A DNA stretch of 45,700 nt from Bacteroidales bacterium (lineage in GTDB: Bacteria > Bacteroidota > Bacteroidia > Bacteroidales > Prolixibacteraceae): positions 1 to 45,700 of the forward strand of contig JAITWJ010000073.1 in assembly GCA_031285325.1 (NCBI GenBank). The letters run 5' to 3'. Made by a program: the position numbers and the translations under genes. The notes under the pieces were generated by a model. The model had not been told where the DNA came from, searched no databases, and saw nothing but the letters and a program-made list of their open reading frames with translations. How positions within the stretch are numbered: the stretch's first letter is position 1; the number at the start of each line of letters is the position of its first letter. Positions 1 through 9,567 of this stretch are shown here, one piece after another.

Positions 1-140
1 TAAGCCGTGTCGTCTTTGACGGAGTAGGTAAAGGGGTTTTTCCCTGTTCGCCTGGCAACAATCACGGATTTCATTACGATGGCTACTGCAAAGAACAGTA
101 TAAAATATGCCGGTAAAATGATTCTTAAAAGGTCTGTCAT
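1..140 (-). CDS. N-terminal fragment of a membrane protein, possibly isoprenylcysteine carboxyl methyltransferase-like (truncated by window edge)
   Basis: Reverse strand from ATG at 140 is open to the window edge: MTDLLRIILPAYFILFFAVAIVMKSVIVARRTGKNPFTYSVKDDTA; hydrophobic N-terminal helix. Confidence 0.45.
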   Translation of the reverse strand, partial: MTDLLRIILPAYFILFFAVAIVMKSVIVARRTGKNPFTYSVKDDTA

Positions 141-197
141 ATTATTTGAATCTTTATTGTTGGTTTAATCTTAAAAATCAATCGCTTAACGAAGTCT

Positions 198-569
198 TTA
201 AGGTTGCATCTTCAGATATTCCTCCTGCTTGCGTTTGGGCAGTTTTTTGAAGACCTCTTCTGCCGAATGCCGGATGAGTTCCCTGATCAGCTTGTCGGGC
301 ACATCGCTTTGGATATACACGGAATTCCACATCAGGTTGTTGCCGGCGTAATAGCCTTTGGTGATTCCCTGATAGCGTTCTCTTAATTCTGCCGACCTTT
401 CGGGATCGCATTTCATAACAACAAAAAAATCATTGTTTTTGGGTGTAAGCGAAAAGAACGCAAACATTTTCCCCATTATCTTATAGACAGGCGTGTCTTC
501 ATCGAAAGGCAGACACTCTTCTGCGCCTTTTACCGACAGACAATGCGTGCGAAATTCTTCAATATTCAT
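198..569 (-). CDS. MmcQ/YjbR family DNA-binding-like protein
   Basis: MNIEEFRTHCLSVKGAEECLPFDEDTPVYKIMGKMFAFFSL... typical MmcQ/YjbR pattern. Confidence 0.85.
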   Translation of the reverse strand: MNIEEFRTHCLSVKGAEECLPFDEDTPVYKIMGKMFAFFSLTPKNNDFFVVMKCDPERSAELRERYQGITKGYYAGNNLMWNSVYIQSDVPDKLIRELIRHSAEEVFKKLPKRKQEEYLKMQP

Positions 570-662
570 GGCGTATTACTTTTTCATTGCTTCCGCCCGC
601 AGTTTCGTGGGCATCTTTTCGATAGCGTAGCGCAATGCATATTTTTTAGCGGGAAGTGGAAA

Positions 663-1097
663 TCAACTGATTTCCACTTCTACATCTACCATCCAGGCAA
701 TACCAAACTTATCGACCAACATGCCAAACAGTGGGCTAAAGAAGGTTTTTTCGAGCGGCATGGTTACAACGCCATCTTCGGCGAGCGCGTCGAAAATCCG
801 GCGGCTTTCCGCTTCGTTTGGCGTGCTGATGCAGATCGAAAAATTGTTGCCGGCAACTAACGGTTGTCCCATAGACGCTTCCGACAAGTCGCAGCCCATC
901 AGCATGGTTTCGCTGCTGACCGGCAAGCTGATGTGCATGATCTTTTCCCTTTCGGAATCAGGAATCGGTTGATCCGAAGGTGGCATATCCTTGTAATGAC
1001 CTACATAACTGAACTCGCCACCAAAAACAGACTTGTAAAAATTGAATGCGGCTTCGCACGTTCCGTTAAACGCTAAATAAACATTTACTTTTGTCAT
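663..1097 (-). CDS. VOC family protein (PhnB/3-demethylubiquinone methyltransferase-like glyoxalase fold)
   Basis: VNVYLAFNGTCEAAFNFYKSVFGGEF...FGMLVDKFGIAWMVDVE pattern of PhnB-like VOC proteins. Confidence 0.85.
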   Translation of the reverse strand: MTKVNVYLAFNGTCEAAFNFYKSVFGGEFSYVGHYKDMPPSDQPIPDSEREKIMHISLPVSSETMLMGCDLSEASMGQPLVAGNNFSICISTPNEAESRRIFDALAEDGVVTMPLEKTFFSPLFGMLVDKFGIAWMVDVEVEIS

Positions 1098-1276
1098 AAT
1101 TTAATTGTTAATTTATTATACCGAAAATAAAAATTGAGTGTAATGTATGAAAAATAATTTAGAAACGAAGAAACGCTTCATTCTCTGTTTCCAATACTCA
1201 TCTGATTTTACCGTTTGTCGTAAATTACGAACTCACGTCAAGCGGGCGTTTGCTTATTTCGCGTGTATTACAGTTC

Positions 1277-1546
1277 TTAGTTTTGTTTCCACCGTTTTAA
1301 AGTTGGTAAAACTTTTTTACAGTATTCCTTCATTTCGTTTTTAGTCATGTCTGCCTGTTCTGCAAATTGCAAACTGTATTCTATATATTCTTCCAAAGAA
1401 GAAATGTTATCAGTAAAATTCCCATCTTTAAAACAATATATGCAATAGTCATTATTTTCACTGCCATCAGCGTTTGTTCCAATAATTTTATCTTTTTCTA
1501 TTGGCATACTGCAACTTTGACACACTAATCTTTTTTCCGTATTCAT
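1277..1546 (-). CDS. putative zinc-ribbon domain protein
   Basis: CQSCSMPIEKDK...YCIYCFKDG: CxxC...CxxC arrangement of small zinc-ribbon family. Confidence 0.75.
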   Translation of the reverse strand: MNTEKRLVCQSCSMPIEKDKIIGTNADGSENNDYCIYCFKDGNFTDNISSLEEYIEYSLQFAEQADMTKNEMKEYCKKVLPTLKRWKQN

Positions 1547-1810
1547 TTTTTTACTTTTATATGTCTTTGTGCCTTTAAGTACGATTATTTAATATTACTG
1601 TAAAGTTCTGTTTATTAAACATTCATTCCTTATTCTAAAACCCTCTGTACTTTCACTCAAAAATGTATATACGTTTTGGGCAAAGGGTTTATACCGTTTT
1701 TAATTCGCTGCAACGATGTTTCTTTTTAGGAATAATGGAATTTATCATGCTCTGTGTGTAATGGAATATATTCCATTCGTAATTTTCGATATTCCGGAAG
1801 AAAATATGTT

Positions 1811-3046
1811 CTATAGTGTATTTTTTTTATGGGTCATATAAATATCAAGAGCCGAAGGAAATGGCTGCAATGCACGTTCAAAAATACCAAGTAAATAGGC
1901 AATGGCTAATCCGTAATTTGTGATTGCAACTTTGGCCTGACGTACCTGCATAATTCTTGTAAGCATTTCACGCCTGTTCCACATACAGGCTCCGCAGTGA
2001 ATTATAATTTTATATTCCGAAATATTTTCAGGGAAATCGTGTCCTCTGATATTATCTATTTGAAGTTTTCCTCCAACATATTGTGTAAGCCAGCGTGGTA
2101 TTTTTACCGTACCTATGTCTTCGCCAATTGGGTGGTGCGAACACGCTTCAGCAATTAAGACTTTGTCGCCGGCTTTAAGTTGGTCAATAGCCATTGCTCC
2201 GTGTACCATTTCAATTAAATCGGCCTTAAATCGTGCAAATAATATTGAAAATGAAGTTAAAGGAATTTCTTTTGGGGTACAGGCGGCAATTTTATTAAAA
2301 GCTTGTGAATCGGTTACAACAAGTTTTGGCGGTTTTTTAAGTCTTGAAAGAGTTTCGCGAAATTCCTGTTCTTTTACTACAATACAAAAAGAACCGTTAT
2401 CAAGTAAATCGCGGATACTCTGTACTTGCGGTAAAATTAACCTGCCTTTTGGTGTTTCCTTATCGATGGATATTACCAATATGGCTGCTTCTCCATACCC
2501 CACCAAGTCGCTTAAAATGGCTGGGCGATTTATAAAATCGATATTTACCGATTGCAAAAGTAATTGGCGTAGTTCATTAATGCCCTTTCCTGCAGATATT
2601 GAAGTAAAAACATAAGGTATTTTTGCATTGTTGAGTTGCAATGTAATATTAGGGTCTTCATTAAAATAATCAATTTTGTTGAATGCAACAACAAATGGTA
2701 TTTCACGTTTTTTGAATTCTGTAATCAGTTGATGTTCATGTTCGCCCCATTCAGCAAAGTTCGATACAATAATGCCCATATCGGTACGATCGAAAACAGC
2801 TATTGTTTTTTTTACTCTTTTTTCACCAATTATACCGACATCATCAATCCCTGCTGTATCAATAAAAAGCACTGGGCCAAACGGTAATAGTTCCATTGGT
2901 TTTTCAACAGGGTCGGTAGTTGTACCTGCAATGTCTGAAACAATTGAAACTTCCTGTTGTGTCAAAGCATTTAGCAAACTGGACTTTCCTGTATTCCTTC
3001 TTCCGAAAATACCTATATGTAATCGAAATGATTTTGGCGTTTTCAT
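1811..3046 (-). CDS. hydF: [FeFe] hydrogenase H-cluster maturation GTPase HydF
   Basis: GRRNTGKSSLLNAL P-loop, DIAGTTTDPV, NKIDYF; C-terminal CSHH...CGACMWNRREM cluster ligands; next to hydG. Confidence 0.95.
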   Translation of the reverse strand: MKTPKSFRLHIGIFGRRNTGKSSLLNALTQQEVSIVSDIAGTTTDPVEKPMELLPFGPVLFIDTAGIDDVGIIGEKRVKKTIAVFDRTDMGIIVSNFAEWGEHEHQLITEFKKREIPFVVAFNKIDYFNEDPNITLQLNNAKIPYVFTSISAGKGINELRQLLLQSVNIDFINRPAILSDLVGYGEAAILVISIDKETPKGRLILPQVQSIRDLLDNGSFCIVVKEQEFRETLSRLKKPPKLVVTDSQAFNKIAACTPKEIPLTSFSILFARFKADLIEMVHGAMAIDQLKAGDKVLIAEACSHHPIGEDIGTVKIPRWLTQYVGGKLQIDNIRGHDFPENISEYKIIIHCGACMWNRREMLTRIMQVRQAKVAITNYGLAIAYLLGIFERALQPFPSALDIYMTHKKNTL

Positions 3047-3095
3047 TTTTCGTTTATCGAAACGTGAAAGTATTGATCTTCTTAGATGAGTTTAT

Positions 3096-4493
3096 TTAAC
3101 AATACACATCATCTCTTTCATTGTTTACCCGTTGAATCAGTTTTTCTGCTCTTTGCTTAGCAAGGCCGGTCATTTCAGTGATGCTCTTTTTTATGAGTTC
3201 ATCACCAATTTTCACTGTTTCCGGTTTTGCATAATTTTTCAAATATTCCTTGAATGATGACAAAGCGTTTGGAGCACAGTGCAATTTAATGTCGCCTGTT
3301 TTTGCAAGATCCATAAAGTCATGTCCGGTTCTGCCCAGTCGGTAGCAGGCTGTGCAAAAAGATGGTATATGTCCCATGGAAACAACATCACGAATTACCT
3401 CGTCAAGTGGACGGTGGTCGCCAAGACTAAACTGCCCGGATGGGTCATCATCGGTTTTTTCTTCATAACCTCCGGGATTTGTACGGCTTCCGGCTGAAAT
3501 CTGACTTACTCCCAGTGCAAATGTTTCACGGCGCATTTGAGCAGTTTCACGGGTTGACATAATTATTCCGGTATATGGAACTGCCAAACGTAAAATAGCA
3601 ACAATTTTTTTGAAATCGATATCTGAAACAGGAAATGGCGGGTGTGTAGCCAGTTTACTTCCCGTGGCGGGTTCAAGCCGAGGAACACTGATGGTATGTG
3701 GGCCAACGCCAAATTTATCTCCTAACTCAGCAATGTGCTGTATCATGGACAGAATTTCAAACCTGTAATCGAAAAGGCCAAATAGTATGCCAATGCCAAC
3801 ATCGTCTATGCCAGCCTCCATAGCACGGTGCAATGCCCATACCCGCCAGTTGTAATCGCGTTTTTTCCCCTTTAGATGAACCTTTTGGTATGTTTCGCGG
3901 TGGTAAGTTTCCTGAAAAATCTGGTATGTGCCAATACCTTCTGTCTTAAGAAGTTTAAATTCATCCGTGTCAAGTGGAGCTATATTAACATTTACGCGCC
4001 GTATTTCGCCATGCTCTGTTTTTACACTGTAAATAGTTTTTATTGAATCGAGTATATATTGAAATCCTTGATTTGGATATGATTCGCCGGCAACCATTAA
4101 AATTCGTTTATGCCCTTGGTTTATAAGAACATTAACTTCGCGTGCAATGTGTTCTTGTGTTAATGCATTTCGTTCTATTTTTTTGTTTGTAACACGAAAT
4201 GCACAGTACAGACACTCGTTTGAGCACATATTTGAAATGTATAATGGAGCAAAAAGCACCAGGCGTTTCCCGTAAATGGCTTCCTTTACTTCATTTGCAG
4301 AGTTAAATAACTCACTAAGCATTTCAGGATCGCTAATACCGGTTAAAACAGCAACATCGTTCATGTTCAACCCTTTCATTTCACGAGCTTTTGAAAGTAC
4401 TTCTCTTACTTTTATAAAGTCGGCTTTTTTGTTTGCCTCCAATACTTCCCATACTTTTTGTTCATCAATAAAATTTGCAGGTATATTATACAT
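3096..4493 (-). CDS. hydG: [FeFe] hydrogenase H-cluster radical SAM maturase HydG
   Basis: CSNECLYCAFR radical-SAM motif, C-terminal CTACYRLGRTGHDFM; ThiH-like length 465 aa. Confidence 0.95.
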   Translation of the reverse strand: MYNIPANFIDEQKVWEVLEANKKADFIKVREVLSKAREMKGLNMNDVAVLTGISDPEMLSELFNSANEVKEAIYGKRLVLFAPLYISNMCSNECLYCAFRVTNKKIERNALTQEHIAREVNVLINQGHKRILMVAGESYPNQGFQYILDSIKTIYSVKTEHGEIRRVNVNIAPLDTDEFKLLKTEGIGTYQIFQETYHRETYQKVHLKGKKRDYNWRVWALHRAMEAGIDDVGIGILFGLFDYRFEILSMIQHIAELGDKFGVGPHTISVPRLEPATGSKLATHPPFPVSDIDFKKIVAILRLAVPYTGIIMSTRETAQMRRETFALGVSQISAGSRTNPGGYEEKTDDDPSGQFSLGDHRPLDEVIRDVVSMGHIPSFCTACYRLGRTGHDFMDLAKTGDIKLHCAPNALSSFKEYLKNYAKPETVKIGDELIKKSITEMTGLAKQRAEKLIQRVNNERDDVYC

Positions 4494-4551
4494 GGTTTAA
4501 AATTTTTGAAATCGCCTTTTATCAAACTTTAGTAAAATGTAAAGTTAAGAC

Positions 4552-4626
4552 TTTAATTTTAGATATTAACATCTAAAATATTTTTGAGCGTAAAGCTCAT
4601 ATTTTTTAATTTTATCTAAAATTAAA
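4552..4626. promoter_or_regulatory. nested/alternative inverted repeats in the divergent hydG-hydE intergenic region
   Basis: TTTAATTTTAGATA (4552-4565) pairs with TATCTAAAATTAAA (4613-4626); the same left arm TTTTAGAT (4557-4564) also pairs with ATCTAAAA (4571-4578); GAGC-GTAAA-GCTC lies between. Confidence 0.55.
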
Positions 4627-4669
4627 ACAAGCGTGTAAATATTTTTGGGAATACATTTTAAAGAAAGTT

Positions 4670-5713
4670 GTGGAAAAAACAAAGATAATAGAATTGCTTC
4701 AGCTTCGAGGCGAAGAAAGAAATGTGCTGTTTGGAGAAGCCTCGAAAGTTAAAGATGAGATTGTTGGCCGAAAAGTATATTTCCGTGGATTGGTTGAGAT
4801 TTCAAATATATGCTCGAAAGACTGTTTATACTGCGGAATAAGAAAAAGTAACGATAAGGTTATTCGTTATAATGCAAGTGATGAAGAAATACTTTCAGCA
4901 TGCCGGTTTGCATGGGAAAATGGTTTTGGTTCGGTGGTTTTGCAGTCGGGCGAGTTAACATCGCCTGCATTTGTAAGGCGAGTGGATTATATTTTAAAAC
5001 AAATTAAGAAACTTTCGGGTAACGAACTGGGTATTACACTCAGTTGCGGTGAGCAAACAAGAGAAACTTTACGGCGTTGGTTCGACAGTGGAGCGCACCG
5101 GTATTTACTGCGTATTGAAACTTCCAATAATGATTTGTATAATAAAATTCATCCAAAAACAAAAAAACATTCTTTCGAAAAACGTATTGAGGCGCTGAAT
5201 TTACTGCGCGATGAAGGTTATCAGTTGGGAACGGGGGTTATGATTGGCTTACCTTTTCAGACTGTTGAAGATTTGGCTGACGACCTCTTGTTTTTCAAAA
5301 AAATGGATATTGACATGTGCGGAATGGGGCCTTATATAGAACATAAGCACACACCATTGTTTGAATATGGAAATTTGCTTAAACCCAAACATGAACGTTT
5401 TGATTTAGCGCTGAACATGATTGCTGTTTTGCGTTTGCTAATGCCCGATATAAACATTGCAGCTACTACCGCATTGCAGGCAATTGATACTGCAGGGCGT
5501 GAAAAAGCGCTTACGGTTGGCGCCAATGTTATTATGCCAAACTTAACACCCTGTAAATACCGGAAAGATTATCTGCTATACGAAGGTAAGCCTAATTTAG
5601 ACGAAGATGCCGGATTTAATAATTATATAAAAACCCTTGCCGAATATACAGGAAACAAAATAGGATACAACGAATGGGGTGATTCGTTACATTTTCAAAA
5701 AAATAAAAAATAA
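4670..5713 (+). CDS. hydE: [FeFe] hydrogenase H-cluster radical SAM maturase HydE
   Basis: CSKDCLYCGIRKSN radical-SAM motif; GTG start with AAGAAAG upstream; divergent from hydGF. Confidence 0.93.
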   Translation: MEKTKIIELLQLRGEERNVLFGEASKVKDEIVGRKVYFRGLVEISNICSKDCLYCGIRKSNDKVIRYNASDEEILSACRFAWENGFGSVVLQSGELTSPAFVRRVDYILKQIKKLSGNELGITLSCGEQTRETLRRWFDSGAHRYLLRIETSNNDLYNKIHPKTKKHSFEKRIEALNLLRDEGYQLGTGVMIGLPFQTVEDLADDLLFFKKMDIDMCGMGPYIEHKHTPLFEYGNLLKPKHERFDLALNMIAVLRLLMPDINIAATTALQAIDTAGREKALTVGANVIMPNLTPCKYRKDYLLYEGKPNLDEDAGFNNYIKTLAEYTGNKIGYNEWGDSLHFQKNKK

Positions 5714-5720
5714 TTTCATG

Positions 5721-6461
5721 TTAATTGGTTACTGTAATATGAAAACACCGTTCGTTGCGTTCGGTAACAACCACACACCGGCCTTCTTTGCGTAACTCGC
5801 CAATGGCTTCCGACAAAAGTTTTGATGCTTCGCCGTCAGTTAATTCGGCTTTTTTCCAGAATAATGTTTTTTTTGTAACCGTTGTATAAGGTATGTCAAA
5901 CGTTGTGCCGTACAGGTGCGCTGTATTCGGCGAAGCATTTCCATTATTCCGGCTCAGGCTTTTTTGGCTTTCCTGAGTACGCAGCAGCGAACTTATTTGG
6001 AAGTAATAATCCGGTTTATCATGTTCATCTAACTTCTTTCTGAACAGTTTTCCTAAGTCGTCTAAAAAATCTTTAACATTTGGGGTAAGATAGGCATGCG
6101 AATGCGTAAGGTGTCTTACCATGTAGTATCGATTATTCTTTATTTCAACCAGTTTATTGTCGTCTATTAATTTAGCAACATCATTTTTTAACGCCTCATT
6201 GGTTTTAAAAGGTTCGATACCGTTTCTTTCAGCATATTTCAAATGAACAGCGTTAAGGTCTTTATACCAGTCAACTTTTACTGTTCCTATTGAAGGCGGG
6301 TGTAAAATACCGTATATTTTTTTCTTCGCCGGAAAATAAAGAACAGTAAGCACAACAATGGCGGAAAGAAATATTATACCTTTTATTTTGACTGTTTTTT
6401 TCAGTTTCCTTTTTCTGCGTCCCTTAACAGAGTGTTGTAATTTTGTAGTGGTCATTTTCAT
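5721..6461 (-). CDS. DUF5715-type membrane-anchored protein
   Basis: N-terminal TM helix; C-terminal SSLLRTQESQKSLSRNNGNASPNTAHLYGTTFDI resembles this D-Ala-D-Ala carboxypeptidase-like family. Confidence 0.7.
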   Translation of the reverse strand: MKMTTTKLQHSVKGRRKRKLKKTVKIKGIIFLSAIVVLTVLYFPAKKKIYGILHPPSIGTVKVDWYKDLNAVHLKYAERNGIEPFKTNEALKNDVAKLIDDNKLVEIKNNRYYMVRHLTHSHAYLTPNVKDFLDDLGKLFRKKLDEHDKPDYYFQISSLLRTQESQKSLSRNNGNASPNTAHLYGTTFDIPYTTVTKKTLFWKKAELTDGEASKLLSEAIGELRKEGRCVVVTERNERCFHITVTN

Positions 6462-6589
6462 TGTATCTTTTTCGATTCAATGCCTGCAATATTAAAATGA
6501 AAATTGGTTTATTGCCTTACTCGGTTTTTTAAGTTATAAACACAACATTGTTAATGTATAAATTATTGCTGTTTAGTATTGTATTTTAC

Positions 6590-7011
6590 AGTTGACAGAG
6601 GCTTCGCGCTGTTGCCGGCAGTAACGGCGAAACAATCAGGAACAATTAATAATTAAGAGAGAGGATACGACAGCATCGCAAGCACCAAAACGATGATTTT
6701 GCCTCTTGCGGAGTTTCCGCAAACCCCAAAATGAAGATTTTACCTCTTGCGGAGTTTCCGCAAACCCCAAAAAGATGATTTTGCCCCTTGCGGAGTTTCC
6801 GCAAACCCCCAAAAGATAATTTTGCAACATGAAATCAAAACCACAACGATATGAAACGTAAATAAATCAATCTTTAACACCGGTAAAACACCGGGCGCTT
6901 CGATTTTTATGCCGGCGGTGTTGGCCAACACCGCCGAAACTACCGAAACCACCGCGAAGCAGTTCATCGAAGGGGGGGCAAAAAACTTATCCTGTAAATT
7001 CAAAACAGTTT
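6590..7011 (+). repeat. composite intergenic repeat element, locus A, with three 41-bp hairpin units
   Basis: Units at 6692-6732, 6733-6773, 6774-6814 (GATGATTTTGCCTCTTGCGGAGTTTCCGCAAACCCCAAAA); right end GCAGTTCATCGAAGGGG...AAATTCAAAACAGTTT at 6996-7011 shared with loci B and C. Confidence 0.85.
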
Positions 7012-7041
7012 CTAAATAATTATTCCTTATTTTGTAAACTG

Positions 7042-7968
7042 ATGAATAAAATGAACTACAATCTTGTAACAATACTTGGTTCTACGGCAACAGGAAAAAC
7101 AACACTTGCCGCACATTTGGCTTTTAGAATGAATGGCGAGGTAATTTCGGGCGATTCGCGCCAAGTTTACCGAAGAATGGATTTAGGAACGGGGAAAGAT
7201 TATGCCGATTATCTTATAAACGGAATCGAAATACCATCGCATTTGATCGATATTGAAGATGCCGGAGCGCACTATAATGTATATCGTTTTCAGACAGATT
7301 TTCAACATGTTTTTGAAGATATCCGCTTGCGGGAAAAATTTCCGGTTTTATGCGGCGGCAGCGGTTTATACCTCGAAGCTGTACTGAAAAACTACAAATT
7401 AATACACGTGCCGCCCAATATCGAATTGCGGAAACAAATAGAAGGCAAGCCGTTAGAAGAACTTACCGGTATTCTGAAATCATTAAAACCTGTTTTACAC
7501 AACCAAACCGATGTTGAAACAAACAGGCGTGCAGTGCGGGCTATTGAAATTGAAATTTATTATCGCGAACATCCCGAAATTAATGTTTTCGTACCCGAAA
7601 TAAACAGCCTGAACATAGGAATTGAGTTCGGCCGTGAATCGCGCCGTAACAGAATATCGCAGCGCCTAAAACAGCGGATTGACGATGGAATGTTAGATGA
7701 AGTCCGAGAACTGATACATTCGGGCTTAACACCCGAACAGCTCATTTATTACGGGCTGGAGTACAAATACATTACATTACACATTATTGGCAAACTTTCG
7801 TACAGCGAAATGCTCCGGCAGTTAGAAATTGCCATCCACCAGTTTGCCAAGCGGCAAATGACATGGTTCAGAGGAATGGAAAAACGCGGAACAAAAATTC
7901 ACTGGCTTGATGGACACTCGGCGCTGGAAGAAAAACTTGATAAAATAGAGCAGTTGTTTTACAGTTAA
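7042..7968 (+). CDS. miaA: tRNA dimethylallyltransferase (MiaA family)
   Basis: LGSTATGKTTLA P-loop; GDSRQVYRRMDLGTGKD; GGSGLYLEAVL; WFRGMEKR C-terminal motif. Confidence 0.88.
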   Translation: MNKMNYNLVTILGSTATGKTTLAAHLAFRMNGEVISGDSRQVYRRMDLGTGKDYADYLINGIEIPSHLIDIEDAGAHYNVYRFQTDFQHVFEDIRLREKFPVLCGGSGLYLEAVLKNYKLIHVPPNIELRKQIEGKPLEELTGILKSLKPVLHNQTDVETNRRAVRAIEIEIYYREHPEINVFVPEINSLNIGIEFGRESRRNRISQRLKQRIDDGMLDEVRELIHSGLTPEQLIYYGLEYKYITLHIIGKLSYSEMLRQLEIAIHQFAKRQMTWFRGMEKRGTKIHWLDGHSALEEKLDKIEQLFYS

Positions 7969-8096
7969 AACAATAAAACATGATTCGCATTAAAAATTTT
8001 TATTAAAAAAAATAACTAAACGCTCAAAAAACATGATAAATGTTGTTCGTATTTCCATGTTATATACATTTACGTTTCTAATTATTATAATATAAC

Positions 8097-9563
8097 ATGA
8101 ATAGCGTAGTAGTTCTTCTGGATGACCTGAACGATTGGAAACCATATTATAAAACCAGCAGCATATTAACAGTTTCCGATTATCTTAAACATAAATCAAT
8201 AGGAAAAGATACCCGTCTTGTTATCAATCTAAGCAACAGCTACGGTTATAATTCCGAAGGTTATTACAGTTCGCTTTTGGCCCAGGCAAGAGGGCATAAA
8301 GTTATACCGACAATAGAAATTATTAATAAACTTGAAACCGGAACAGGAATACGCATGGATCGCAGCCTGCAAAATATGTGTTATCAATGGATACAGAAAC
8401 ACGGCATAAAAGACGATATCTGGCATCTGAACATATATTTCGGCGTTTGCAGAGAAAAAGGCCTGGAAAAAATAGCACGTTTCATTTTCGATAATTATCC
8501 GTGCCCGATATTGCAAGTCGGGTTTAACACAAGGCCGAAAAACCAGATAGAATTTGTTCATTCCATACCTTTAAACCGGTTAGGTGACGAAGAACAGGAT
8601 TATTTTGCAGAGGCTCTAAACAATTTCAGTAAAAAGGTATGGCGCAGCCCACGGTCGGCCAAATCGCCGCGCTACAGTATAGCGGTACTTCACGACCCGA
8701 ATGAAAAATTTCCCCCGAGCGACAAAAAAGCGCTTAACAAGTTTGTGGAAATATCAAAACGAATGAACATTTACTGCGAACTTATTACAGAAGACGATGC
8801 AATGCGCCTTATTGAATTCGACGCTTTGTTCATTCGCACCACCACATCTCTTAATCACTATACATTCAATTTCTCGCAGCGTGCCATGCAAAATGGTATA
8901 GTTGTTATTGACGATCCTGTTTCCATTATACGTTGTACGAATAAAGTTTATTTGAACGAATTGCTGAAAAAAGAAAATATACCGGCGCCGGTTTCAATGC
9001 TGGTTTTCAGGTCGAATGAAAATTCATACAAAGACATAAGCGCCCGACTGGGAAGTCCGTTCATTGTGAAAATACCCGATGGGTCGTTTTCTCATGGTAT
9101 GAAAAAAATATCGAACGAACACGAATTACAGGAGGTTTTCGGAGTACTGTTTGAAAAGTCAGCCATACTTCTTGCACAGGAATTTTTACCAACAGAATTC
9201 GACTGGCGAATAGGCATACTTAACGGCGAACCCCTTTATGCGTGCAAATATTATATGGTTAAAGGCCATTGGCAAATATATTACCATGCCGACAATGGTA
9301 AAAGCAGGGTAGGGCTTGTAGATACAATACCCATATATGAAGTTCCGCCGCAAATAATAAAAACAGCAATAAAGGCTGCTTCCCTTATAGGAAAAGGTTT
9401 ATATGGCGTTGACCTTAAAGTTGTAAACGACAAAGCCGTTGTAATTGAAATAAACGACAATCCGAGTATAGACCACGAAGTAGAAGATGCTATACTTGGC
9501 GACGAAATTTATTACCGTATTATAAGTCATTTTGTTCGCTCCCTGGAAATAAAACATTACTGA
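8097..9563 (+). CDS. RimK-like ATP-grasp ligase with N-terminal RLAN domain
   Basis: N-terminal VLLDDLNDWKPYY...VINLSNSYGYNSEGYYSSLLAQARGHKVIPT; C-terminal ATP-grasp SPFIVKIPDGSFSHGMKKI...EINDNPSIDHEVED. Confidence 0.88.
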   Translation: MNSVVVLLDDLNDWKPYYKTSSILTVSDYLKHKSIGKDTRLVINLSNSYGYNSEGYYSSLLAQARGHKVIPTIEIINKLETGTGIRMDRSLQNMCYQWIQKHGIKDDIWHLNIYFGVCREKGLEKIARFIFDNYPCPILQVGFNTRPKNQIEFVHSIPLNRLGDEEQDYFAEALNNFSKKVWRSPRSAKSPRYSIAVLHDPNEKFPPSDKKALNKFVEISKRMNIYCELITEDDAMRLIEFDALFIRTTTSLNHYTFNFSQRAMQNGIVVIDDPVSIIRCTNKVYLNELLKKENIPAPVSMLVFRSNENSYKDISARLGSPFIVKIPDGSFSHGMKKISNEHELQEVFGVLFEKSAILLAQEFLPTEFDWRIGILNGEPLYACKYYMVKGHWQIYYHADNGKSRVGLVDTIPIYEVPPQIIKTAIKAASLIGKGLYGVDLKVVNDKAVVIEINDNPSIDHEVEDAILGDEIYYRIISHFVRSLEIKHY

Positions 9564-9567
9564 CATA

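Noticed and set aside
6636-7072. Minus-strand ORFs 6636-6830 and 6740-7072
   Set aside because: They run through the 41-bp array, shift frame between units and overlap the miaA start
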